Shown here: positions 44,501-51,740 of the stretch, piece after piece
Numbering within the stretch: position 1 is the stretch's first letter
Layout: every line of letters starts with the position of its first letter
NCBI RefSeq assembly: GCF_019145375.1
Contig: NZ_JAHSTX010000001.1
Coordinates: 3,509,001 to 3,573,000, forward strand
Origin: Pseudomonas triticicola
Lineage (GTDB): Bacteria; Pseudomonadota; Gammaproteobacteria; Pseudomonadales; Pseudomonadaceae
Direction: 5' to 3'
DNA: 64,000 bases
Notes under the pieces: model-generated
Told to the model about the DNA's origin: nothing
The model's database searches: none
The model's input: only the letters and a program-made list of their open reading frames with translations
Translations under genes and position numbers: made by a program

Positions 44501-44994
44501 GCATTGTCGGGATGGACGGGTTTGACTGGCGCAGCCCAGAACTTTGCGATCTCGGCTCGCAGTGTTTTTTCCAGTCCGGCAGTTACAGCAGCGATCAGAT
44601 CTTCGACAACAATGGTATTGAGCACCTGGACTTTGAATTGCTCACTGAACGTTTCCGGCAGAAAAAACACTCCATCACCGCCCATGATGTAAGCGGGGCT
44701 GACATTGTTATTCAGACAATGAACCGTGACATCCCAAAGAGTGCCCGAAGGCCGATTTTCATCGGCAGGGAAAGCAGGATCGGTATTGATATAGACCTTG
44801 TCGATATCAACTGTTTTGCCCAGACGCTTCAATTCACCTTCAAGCATGTTGCGCAGAATATCCAGCACGCTCGGCATGGCGTCGATGATTTTGAACAGAT
44901 CTGCTTTTGCCTGCGTTGCCTTTTCCCACTCTTCCGGCCAAGTGACTTGTTCACCGAAAGAACCACGCATCAAACTTTTATATAACTTGGCCAT
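41530..44994 (-). CDS. Large toxin-like protein, dermonecrotic-toxin (DUF6543)-like
   Basis: An 1154-residue protein without signal peptide. I read it as a relative of Pseudomonas dermonecrotic-toxin-domain (DUF6543) proteins: an all-helical N-terminus (FWAAPVKP, TSAELSLSVMANNFDARLG), two middle beta-rich repeats, and a late block with GGVYIFRLKLSSGFFDLLYT and PDAPDQVNFRPIAEFIPSIR typical of that group. One long hydrophobic stretch (about residues 1040-1062, IVSLLVPPVGTVVVAVQV) lies close to the C-terminus. It stops soon after this segment; relatives usually continue into further effector domains, so this may be a delivery or pore module without payload. AAGGAAAG precedes the ATG. Codon use is less GC-biased than in neighbours. 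Function not established. Confidence 0.6.
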   Translation of the reverse strand: MAKLYKSLMRGSFGEQVTWPEEWEKATQAKADLFKIIDAMPSVLDILRNMLEGELKRLGKTVDIDKVYINTDPAFPADENRPSGTLWDVTVHCLNNNVSPAYIMGGDGVFFLPETFSEQFKVQVLNTIVVEDLIAAVTAGLEKTLRAEIAKFWAAPVKPVHPDNAPLSNKQAFIEAYAVVTSAELSLSVMANNFDARLGERFAHLLDADAGRAAFAVNLQPAQDYLLVRQPCFVMDNAERADAEMQLVNESTSYLLHTPENGFEFFERNTDLHSKLQQRLSLRSEQISYPKATQSPHAFCADAHLKGQLESVSTMIIGRELLEKPLTSMLQENQRLHVLRYGIDTRFYLLWAALKRNDWPLWLHAAGNDVQQRYSELEASKDQYEAAYSSAFDACFSFKDYVVRTFAAWAQRAFDERLDPEAISVHSSYTLQVAGRTIEQEETRTLTEFVVFGLHDTGYKATLTIIGAPDGSRLTAVALEQWLENRNLRLEFTGSLAYSPSVAYQEAYRNYLFSQMEFAAFVARQSGKLDSTDANIIARAMANDPAVTIQGLKIRLQVPALKDVLIISAKEYVPSLMLVKTAGGQFELQKFSDIYAANRWLESALSADREYAALMIHPDYLHEAGELLGSAGTQLSYRYTLDSRPVDLYLNAKAPLADYVNVAYRTEVALHKAIAPAAYRALGIEGRKRYSRLTTELKALSTVDARDNGFPTFEQFTYDAVKAQIEDILRSRGSNVSVNPDQIIIQTEEFRKSVTDVLLEGLAFEADHPAYETKYSPKFYLVNNHPAVKELDIRDLSSLSKTFRPGDRYTATLKEQYLNKAHPDYAFKRAVHARKIRCEMYRNAFADFTNGRLSTESFSAVQGVIDNLKESGGYQSVGTSTAEGDIGLYKFNIGALGLTTPGDRTVGGVYIFRLKLSSGFFDLLYTPDAPDQVNFRPIAEFIPSIRFRKGPFRNYYSERILLIDQNVINDYFDNLVATVDARPVIRTQQRSLLPDLFTFHDDRVSRVLSDIDERTTSLNEIIAGVVYENLLKAANIVSLLVPPVGTVVVAVQVMKSIYDASQSHRRGDYSAALGHVQDVLSGLLTLGQAAAAGAPVKELTRAQRSFLSLFEDARTVAELVTYYTGHEDPADELIGFFKSLMEEAESASSKTTVR

Positions 44995-45147
44995 AAACTT
45001 TCCTTACTTGATTATCCAGAGCTGCAAGTGCAGCCACTGCCGATAATCGCAAGGTAGTTTCTTTTCCAGCCAACATGAAGCGCGAACAAATTACAAAACA
45101 TGCCATCCAACAACGAAAACCATCCAGCGCTACTTAAACTTACAAAA

Positions 45148-47703
45148 CTAAACCAGTATCCCCATCAACTTGGCTTTCGCCACAGCCTGAGTTCTGCGTT
45201 CTACACCCAACTTACCGTTAATCCTCCTCGCATGGGTTTTTACTGTATGCAACGAAATAAACAATTGTTCGGCAACTTGCTGATTGGAAGCCCCTTGTGC
45301 GATCAACATCAGCACTTCGCGTTCGCGCCGACTGAGGCCAGGCGCCTGATCATCATGATCCCGTGGCCAGGCAGAAACCTCCTTGCCAGACCCAGTGCCG
45401 AGGCTACCTCGGCGTAACTCCCACTCGCGCATGGCTTGCTGCAAGCGGCAGCGCTCCGCCAGCATTGCGGCTCGCTGGAAAGCTTGCTGCGCCGCCAGCG
45501 CATCACCATTCGATTCGGCCAACTGAGCGAAGGCCAGCAGCAGCTCCGTTTCAGCCACCAACATGCCCTTGGCCTGAGCGCGTTTCAGCAATCGTTCAAT
45601 GGTGGGCAGAGCGGTTTCGTCAGGGACCGATTGCGCATTCGCGCAGGCCAGCAGGTATTCGATGCGAATAATCAGTTCGAACGTCGCGGGTGGCGCCTGC
45701 AACGCAGAAGGTCCCCGGTAATGCCGTAACAGTCGGCTCAAAGCCTCTTGGACAAGATGCGGTCGGCCCTGCTGCAACCAGAACTGGCTGCTGACCTGCA
45801 GCACAACACCGCGATAGACCGTATCGGGAATCTGCCGCTGCTGCATGACCCTTTCGGCCTCGCGCAGGCGTTCGAAAGCGCAGGCATAATCGCCGCGATT
45901 GCCGGCCAGTTGCGCCTGCCCCAGATAACCGTACAAGACTCGTTTGTCTGCACTGCGCAAGCAATCTTCAAGGCCTTGGCTGAACAGCTGCGCAGCCTGC
46001 TCTTCAAGTCCCATGCACAGCGCCAGTCGCCCGCGCCGCAGGGCAATCCGGCCGAGCAGTGGCACGGGCACTGTGGCGCGCTGGCGCAGCAAGTGCTCGA
46101 TCTCCACCAGCAGGCTTTCCGCACGCAAAGGCGCGCCTCGCTGCTCGAGCCATTGCGCATGATCAAGCTCAAGCAAGCCTTCGAACAGCAAGGAGCCGTG
46201 AGCCCGCGCCAGGCACAGCGCCTCGCGGTTGAGGGCATGGGCCTGATCGAGCTCACCGCACAGCAACGCCTGCTGGGTCAGTCCCGACAGGCACATCACA
46301 CGGGCCTGCCAGGCATCGTCAGCCAGTGCGGACAACGCCTCCTGAAAGCAGGCGCGTGCCGGCTCCATTTGCCCTTGCAGGTGAAACAGCCATCCCTGTT
46401 GCGCCTGCCAGCGGGCCAGCAGCTGCTGCTCCAGTTGCGCTGTCGGTTGCGGCATGAAGCGGTCGAGATGAGCCAGACATTGCCCGGCCTGTTCGAACCG
46501 GCCGGCAAACAACAGGGCGCCCGTGACCAGCACGATCAGCTGGGGTGTCATCAGGGTCAGTTGCTGGCTTTGCTGCTCGTGCAAACGCAACAGCAGGACG
46601 ACCGTCTGGTCTTCGAACAAGTCTTCGAAGCTGAAATGCTGCAACAGGCTGACGGCAGTTTCGTATTCCTCGGCCAACAACGCTTGCTCGAACGCCGCTC
46701 GCCAATCCTGCGTCGCGCTGAACCACTGACAGGCGCGCCGGTGCCAGGAACGCGCGCACGGCCAATGCGACTCCTGGATGATTCGCGACAGCGGGCGGAA
46801 CACCTGGAGCCAGTCAGCGGACGCTTGCCAAGGCTCGATGAAGCAGCCGAGCACTTGCAGATCACGCAGCAACTGAGCGCCCTCGCCAGGGCCGAACAAA
46901 TGCTCGCATAACGGCGCGTTGAACCGTGGCAGATGGGCCAGCACACGCCATGCCTCGTCCTGCTCCGGCGTCAGGTTGCTGAAGAGTTCGTGCTGCAGAT
47001 AGTCGAGCAGAGTGTCGACACGCTGCTGCGGCTGCAGGTTTTGCGACCAGTCGCACTTTTGCAGGAGCGCCATGCGCGACCCCGCGCACCAACCGCCAGT
47101 ACGCTGGATGATACGGGCAGCGACACGGTCCGCCTGGTCTGGCGGCAAATGGTGCAGCACCGATACCACTTCATCGTGAGTCAGCGCCAGGCTGGCGCTT
47201 TCGAATTCGTAGAGTTCGTCATCGAGCAACAGCCGCGGCCAGTTGCACTGCGGCCGGCGCCGAGTGCTGACCCACCAGGTGAGCGCCGGGCTGCTGACCG
47301 CCAGCAGGCGATCCAGTAGCGCATCCACAGCCGGATCCGGCAGGCGACTGTAATCGTCGATAAACAGCGAAGTCGGTTTGGACCAATGGGCCAGCTCCGC
47401 CATCAGTTGCGTATCGTCAAGGCCTTCGACCAGCCCGAGCGCCCGCGTCAGACGCAGGCAGAATTCTTCAGTGCTGAGCGCCGCTCCCGCCAGCGGTAGC
47501 CAGATTGCCTCGCACTCTGCACGCACCTGAAGAAGACATTCGGTGAGCAGTGCGGTTTTGCCACTGCCCGCGGGCGCGCACAACAGCTTCACCCGCGCGC
47601 TGGATGCCAGCAAAGGTGCGCTCAAACGGCTGCGAGGTTGATGATGCGAAGAAAGCCTGGGCAAAAATCCGGGTCGATCCAGGCACGGGGTCATGGCGGT
47701 CAT
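45148..47703 (-). CDS. LuxR-family ATP-dependent regulator (LAL / MalT-like)
   Basis: An 851-residue regulator. An N-terminal STAND/AAA-type ATPase has Walker A CAPAGSGKTALL (about residue 42) and Walker B SLFIDDYSRL. A long tetratricopeptide-like helical sensor occupies about 370-770. The C-terminal LuxR helix-turn-helix reads LSRREREVLMLIAQGASNQQ, LFISLHTVKTHARRINGKL. Such proteins activate promoters on binding a small inducer. It sits between the DUF1329/DUF1302 pair and the large toxin gene, all on the same strand; it could control either. AGAAGG lies 8 bases before the ATG. Confidence 0.9.
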   Translation of the reverse strand: MTAMTPCLDRPGFLPRLSSHHQPRSRLSAPLLASSARVKLLCAPAGSGKTALLTECLLQVRAECEAIWLPLAGAALSTEEFCLRLTRALGLVEGLDDTQLMAELAHWSKPTSLFIDDYSRLPDPAVDALLDRLLAVSSPALTWWVSTRRRPQCNWPRLLLDDELYEFESASLALTHDEVVSVLHHLPPDQADRVAARIIQRTGGWCAGSRMALLQKCDWSQNLQPQQRVDTLLDYLQHELFSNLTPEQDEAWRVLAHLPRFNAPLCEHLFGPGEGAQLLRDLQVLGCFIEPWQASADWLQVFRPLSRIIQESHWPCARSWHRRACQWFSATQDWRAAFEQALLAEEYETAVSLLQHFSFEDLFEDQTVVLLLRLHEQQSQQLTLMTPQLIVLVTGALLFAGRFEQAGQCLAHLDRFMPQPTAQLEQQLLARWQAQQGWLFHLQGQMEPARACFQEALSALADDAWQARVMCLSGLTQQALLCGELDQAHALNREALCLARAHGSLLFEGLLELDHAQWLEQRGAPLRAESLLVEIEHLLRQRATVPVPLLGRIALRRGRLALCMGLEEQAAQLFSQGLEDCLRSADKRVLYGYLGQAQLAGNRGDYACAFERLREAERVMQQRQIPDTVYRGVVLQVSSQFWLQQGRPHLVQEALSRLLRHYRGPSALQAPPATFELIIRIEYLLACANAQSVPDETALPTIERLLKRAQAKGMLVAETELLLAFAQLAESNGDALAAQQAFQRAAMLAERCRLQQAMREWELRRGSLGTGSGKEVSAWPRDHDDQAPGLSRREREVLMLIAQGASNQQVAEQLFISLHTVKTHARRINGKLGVERRTQAVAKAKLMGILV

Positions 47704-47790
47704 CGGGTGAGCCTTCTTATCGTTGTGCGCTCACCCTAGCCCTCTCCCGCGCCCTTGTTGACGAGTATTCAGCACGCTGATTGATGGCCA

Positions 47791-47820
47791 TAAAAAAGGC
47801 GACCGTGCGGTCGCCTTTTG
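47791..47820 (-). terminator. Rho-independent terminator of the DUF1329 gene
   Basis: GGCGACCG and CGGTCGCC form a stem with loop TG; the minus strand continues into six T residues. Confidence 0.85.
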
Positions 47821-47841
47821 TCCAGCGTTGCAGCAGACCCG

Positions 47842-49209
47842 TTACCGCACTCCCTCGGCGCGCAGAGCCGACGGGGTGTAATCGGCGGCCTTGGCTTCAA
47901 AGCCGAATTCGAAGCTGTGCTTCTCTTCGTTCTTCATGCCCAACGCAATGTAGCGGCCGGCGATGATGTCGTAGAGCGCTTCCAGGGTATAAGCCTGGGC
48001 CTGATGATCGTAGTAGTACTGGGCGTGACCTTCGGCGACCCGCCACAGTTGCCCGCGACCGTCATAGTGATCGGCCAGTGCCACTTGCCAGCTGTCCTCG
48101 TCGATGTACATGTGGCGCTTGGCGTAGATGTGCCGCTCGTTCGGTTTCACCGTGCCGATCACTTCCCAGACGCGGTGCAGTTCGTAGCGGGTCAGGTCCT
48201 GATTGATATGCCCGGCCTTGACGATGTCGTCGTACTTGAGCTTCGGCGAGTCGAGTTTGTAGCTGTTGTAGGGAATGTACATTTCCTTCTTGCCGACCAG
48301 TTTCCAGTCGTAGCGATCAGGCGCGCCGGAGAACATGTCGAAGTTATCCGAAGTGCGCAGCCCATCTGCCGCGGTACCCGGGCCGTCATAGGCCACTTGC
48401 GGCGCCCGACGTACGCGGCGTTGACCGGCGTTGTAGATCCACGCCAGACGCGGTTCCTTCACCTGATCGAGGGTTTCGTGCACCAGCAGCACGTTACCGG
48501 CCAGCCGCGCCGGAGCGGTCACCGATTGCTTGAAGAAGGTCAGCACGTTGGCGGCTTTTTCCGGGTCGATGTCTTTCATCAGTTGCGGCACGGCGATCTC
48601 TTCTTCGAAGCGGATCGGCGTGTAGCTGCCGTTGGTCTGCGGCGTGACCTGGGTAATGATCCGCCGCAGGTTGCCACCGTGATAACGGGTGATGTGGTTC
48701 CACAGCACCTCGACGCCGTTCTTCGGGATCGGGAACGCGTAGTAGCGATTGCCGGTGAAATTGGCAAGACCGTTGCCGTCGTTGATCGCGTTGACGTTCA
48801 GCGCGCTGCGCTTGGCCGACTCGTAGATTTCCGCTGGCGCCCCCACGGTGCGGTGGGTCGGGTAGACCGGAATCTTGTAGGTTTCCGGGTAGCGTTTGAA
48901 CATCGCCACTTGGCCATCGGAGAGCTTGCTTTTGTACTGCTCGACGTTGGCGGCGGTGATGGTGAACAGCGGTTTTTCGTTGGCAAACGGGTCGGCGAGG
49001 AAGCCCTTGCTGTCCACCGCGCCGGCGTTTTTCGGGATACCGCCGGTCCAGGCCGGGATCGAACCGTCAGCGTTGCCGGCCTTCTCGGCGCCGAGCGGGG
49101 TCAGGCTGGTGCCGAGTTTGTTCGCTTCATCCGGCGACACCGCCGCCATCACGTTGGCGGCCAGCAGACTCAAGGCCAGCACGCCACATTGCAGAATCGT
49201 TTTGCGCAT
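47842..49209 (-). CDS. DUF1329 outer-membrane/periplasmic protein
   Basis: A 455-residue exported protein with a signal peptide of about 22 residues (LALSLLAANVMAAVSP). It has the DUF1329 features AVSPDEANKLGTSLTPLGAE, SIPAWTGGI and RHMYIDEDSWQVALADHYDG. The fold of this family resembles LolA/LolB lipid carriers. It is always paired with DUF1302 proteins, as here; the pair is associated in Pseudomonas with growth on esters, alcohols or other hydrophobic substrates, but the function is not settled. ATG at 49209 is 8 bases from AAGGA. Confidence 0.87.
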   Translation of the reverse strand: MRKTILQCGVLALSLLAANVMAAVSPDEANKLGTSLTPLGAEKAGNADGSIPAWTGGIPKNAGAVDSKGFLADPFANEKPLFTITAANVEQYKSKLSDGQVAMFKRYPETYKIPVYPTHRTVGAPAEIYESAKRSALNVNAINDGNGLANFTGNRYYAFPIPKNGVEVLWNHITRYHGGNLRRIITQVTPQTNGSYTPIRFEEEIAVPQLMKDIDPEKAANVLTFFKQSVTAPARLAGNVLLVHETLDQVKEPRLAWIYNAGQRRVRRAPQVAYDGPGTAADGLRTSDNFDMFSGAPDRYDWKLVGKKEMYIPYNSYKLDSPKLKYDDIVKAGHINQDLTRYELHRVWEVIGTVKPNERHIYAKRHMYIDEDSWQVALADHYDGRGQLWRVAEGHAQYYYDHQAQAYTLEALYDIIAGRYIALGMKNEEKHSFEFGFEAKAADYTPSALRAEGVR

Positions 49210-49232
49210 TGCAGTCATCCTTCTCGGGCAGA

Positions 49233-51026
49233 TCAGAAGTTCACGCCGAAGCTCAGCGCCACGAAGTCACGGTCTTCGAGGACGTTGTAGTCGCCACCGA
49301 AAAAGTCGGTGTAACTCAGGCTTGCGGTGTAGGTGTTGCGGTAGTCGGCATCGACGCCGAAGCTGATGGCTTTCGCACCTTCGTTGAACAGACCGTTGGG
49401 GCCGTAACCGGCGACGTCATGGGACCACGACAGGTTGGGCTTGAGGTTGATCCCGCCGATGACGTTGGCGTAATCGAGAATCGCCCGGGCGCGATAGCCC
49501 CACGAAGTCGAGGTGACGAAGCCGTCGGTATCGCCGCCGAAACCATACTGGCCGTAGACCGAATCACGGCCGTAACGCAGCTCACTGCGGGACTCGAGAC
49601 CACCGACATGCACCACCGCTGCTTCACCGACTACGGTCAGGCGTTCGGCGCCGAGCACCTGATCGAAGAAGTGCGTAAGGGTGCTCTGGATCTGCGTGAC
49701 TTCCTTGCGCCGGTAGCCTTTGTTGTCCGCACCCGGCGAAGTAGCGAGTGGCGATGCGGTGCCGCCGGCAATCGGGTTGACCAGCGCCAGGGTCAGGTCG
49801 TTGGTGTTGACCTGCACCGGCGCGTTCGGCCGGTAGCTGACCTCGCCGGTCCACGCGGTGCCGGTGGGCAGAGTGGTGGAGAAACTCGCGCCGTACAGAC
49901 GAATGTCTTCCGGATATTCGAGGTAATACTGACCGCGCCCGAGCATCACGCTTTGCGCCAGCCCCGCACCGCTGCCAGGCGCGAGGCCGTTGGCAATGCC
50001 GACCATGCCTGGCAACGCCGCCAGTGTCGACAGCCCCGCCGTGGTGGTGCCGACCGTCGGCGTACGGCTGTGGTAGTTCATGAAGTAGAGGCCGTACTCG
50101 GTGTCTTCGCCGAGCCAGCGCAGCGCCGTGCCCCACTGCCCGGAATCGCGCGCATCGCGATCACCGCCTCGGGGGATCACCACGCCCTCGCGGGTGACCT
50201 GGATGCCTTGGCCGAACGCGGTGGTCAGCGGCACCAGTGGCGCCACCGCCGGGCTGCCGACGGTATAGCCGTTGTTGCAACCGTCCGCCGCGACGTCGAC
50301 GCCAAAGAACGTGCCGCAGTTGTCGAGAACGGTCTGGTCCCACTCCAATTGGTAGAAGCCTTCGACCGAAAGTTTGTCGGTCAGGCTCTGCGAACCGAAC
50401 AGCATGTTCACCGGAATCAGGCCTTCCTTGATCTCGGCACCGGGACGGCGGAATGCCGAGACGTCGACCGGGTTGATGCTGTTGATCGAGTTGCCGATGA
50501 AGGTACTTTCGCCCCAGCTCACCACCTGCTTGCCGGCCCGCACAGTGCCGGGCAAATCAGCGATGGCGTAGTTGTGATAGACGAAAGCATCGAGGATCTG
50601 CGCGCCGGAAGATTTGGCGCCTTCCTTGCGGCCGCTGTCGCTGATCTGTTTGAACTCGCGGTCTTCGTCCTTGAGTTCGAAGTCGTACCAGTATTTGCCC
50701 CGCACGAACACGCCGGTATCGCCGTACTTCAGTTCGAGGTCGTGGATACCCTTGAAGATTTTCGAGAAGGTTTCGCCCTTCTTGAAATTCAGGCGCCCGT
50801 CATCACCGGTGGACGATTGTCCGCTGCCGCCATTGACCGTGCCGACCAGCGAACTGTCGGCATCGCGCAGGCCCCAGCTCGCGCCGACCGAAAGTGACGA
50901 GTCGAAGGTGCCTTCGATTTCGCCGATATTGAAGGCGACCGCGTGCGCCTGGGCGCCGCAACCCAGAGCCACCGCAGCGGCCAGCGCCTGCGGTGTGAAG
51001 ATGGCGCGCATTGTTGTTTTTGTCAT
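49233..51026 (-). CDS. DUF1302 outer-membrane beta-barrel protein
   Basis: A 597-residue predicted outer-membrane protein. The signal peptide (FTPQALAAAVALGCGAQAHA) is followed by VAFNIGEIEGTFDSSLSVGA. Alternating amphipathic strands run to an aromatic end (LSFGVNF). Motifs such as RAGKQVVSWGESTFIGNSIN and SVEGFYQLEWDQTVLDNCGT mark DUF1302. It stands directly upstream of the DUF1329 gene with 23 bases between. The ATG at 51026 has GGGGAAG upstream; the longer frame to 51233 is low-complexity and unlikely. Confidence 0.87.
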   Translation of the reverse strand: MTKTTMRAIFTPQALAAAVALGCGAQAHAVAFNIGEIEGTFDSSLSVGASWGLRDADSSLVGTVNGGSGQSSTGDDGRLNFKKGETFSKIFKGIHDLELKYGDTGVFVRGKYWYDFELKDEDREFKQISDSGRKEGAKSSGAQILDAFVYHNYAIADLPGTVRAGKQVVSWGESTFIGNSINSINPVDVSAFRRPGAEIKEGLIPVNMLFGSQSLTDKLSVEGFYQLEWDQTVLDNCGTFFGVDVAADGCNNGYTVGSPAVAPLVPLTTAFGQGIQVTREGVVIPRGGDRDARDSGQWGTALRWLGEDTEYGLYFMNYHSRTPTVGTTTAGLSTLAALPGMVGIANGLAPGSGAGLAQSVMLGRGQYYLEYPEDIRLYGASFSTTLPTGTAWTGEVSYRPNAPVQVNTNDLTLALVNPIAGGTASPLATSPGADNKGYRRKEVTQIQSTLTHFFDQVLGAERLTVVGEAAVVHVGGLESRSELRYGRDSVYGQYGFGGDTDGFVTSTSWGYRARAILDYANVIGGINLKPNLSWSHDVAGYGPNGLFNEGAKAISFGVDADYRNTYTASLSYTDFFGGDYNVLEDRDFVALSFGVNF

Positions 51027-51280
51027 GCGTCTTCCCCGGTGAGTGACAGAAGGCCCCACCCTACTGCCGGGCGCTGCGGTCGATAAGCGCACCAAGGAGG
51101 TATTTGCGTTGTCGCTCGAAAGGATGAATGGCCTTGCACGGCGGGGCCTTGAGCGGTTCATGGGCTGGCTGGATGGCGCATCATCAGCGTCATCCATGGG
51201 CTCCCCACTGTTGCGCGCCCCGTAACAGTGCATGTCTGGAATCGGTATTTTTCCTACACACTCAAGCCCGTATTCTGATC
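51027..51280. other. Promoter-proximal intergenic region of the DUF1302 operon
   Basis: About 250 bases without a convincing gene. The DUF1302/DUF1329 promoter should be here, reading leftward; no operator was recognised. Short frames on both strands have no Shine-Dalgarno support. Confidence 0.5.
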
Positions 51281-51460
51281 GCGCTTTCCCCGCCCAGGTC
51301 GGAAAGCGCGAAGCCCGCTACGCTGAATCGCGAGCGACTGGCTACAGATTCTGGATAAATCGATGTTTTCGGTTTACCGCCCCGCTGTTCACTGACGTTG
51401 ATTTGTAGCTCCTTGATCCAACGTCTTACCTTGGCCGCTGCGTTTGCAGCGGCCTTTTTT
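51281..51460 (+). ncRNA. Candidate small RNA with intrinsic terminator
   Basis: No open frame explains this stretch, yet it shows an RNA-like layout. GCGCTTTCC (51281-51289) pairs with GGAAAGCGC (51301-51309). CTACAGAT (51342-51349) pairs with ATTTGTAG (51401-51408) with one G.U. GGCCGCTGC-GTTT-GCAGCGGCC plus six T residues (51433-51460) is a textbook terminator with no protein gene before it on this strand. TATTCT at 51271 could be a -10 box. I cannot match it to a named Pseudomonas sRNA. Confidence 0.55.
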
Positions 51461-51740
51461 ATGGGCGTTTAAAAAGGCTGGATAGCGGTTCGGCAAAGCT
51501 TCCGATCAGCGCGTCAGACATTTCTTCGAAGCTCGGACGAATTCCCTCTGCATCGATGAAAACCAGCGAAAACCCTTTCGACACAAGGCCCTGTTACTGA
51601 CGGGCTTCTCGGATTTGATAACCATCACTCTGATGTAACTTGAAACACCTCAACCATTCGCTGGTGACACGGATGTCATCGCCATCCGTGCGCACTTTTC
51701 GAGCGAGTGCAAACGCACATTCAAAAGGACATGAATATGC
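51459..51740 (-). pseudogene. Possible decayed reading frame
   Basis: On the minus strand one frame reads CAFALARKVRTDGDDIRVTS and EWLRCFKLHQSDGYQIREAR, meets a TAA (51594-51596), and continues in the same frame as VSKGFSLVFIDAEGIRPSFE, EMSDALIGSFAEPLSSLFKR, ending at a TAA at 51459-51461. A GTG at 51582-51584 could restart the second part as a 41-residue peptide. The residue composition looks protein-like, but the family is not recognised and the frame may be fortuitous. Confidence 0.3.
51668..51688. promoter_or_regulatory. Hairpin / operator-like repeat before the pyocin gene
   Basis: ACGGATG and CATCCGT pair perfectly around loop TCATCGC about 50 bases before the pyocin start. It could be an operator or a leader hairpin. 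No LexA box or clear PrtN-type P-box was found upstream of the pyocin. Confidence 0.4.

Noticed and set aside
49209..50897. 562-codon open frame on the plus strand
   Set aside because: Antisense shadow of the DUF1302 gene, which has a signal peptide and family motifs.
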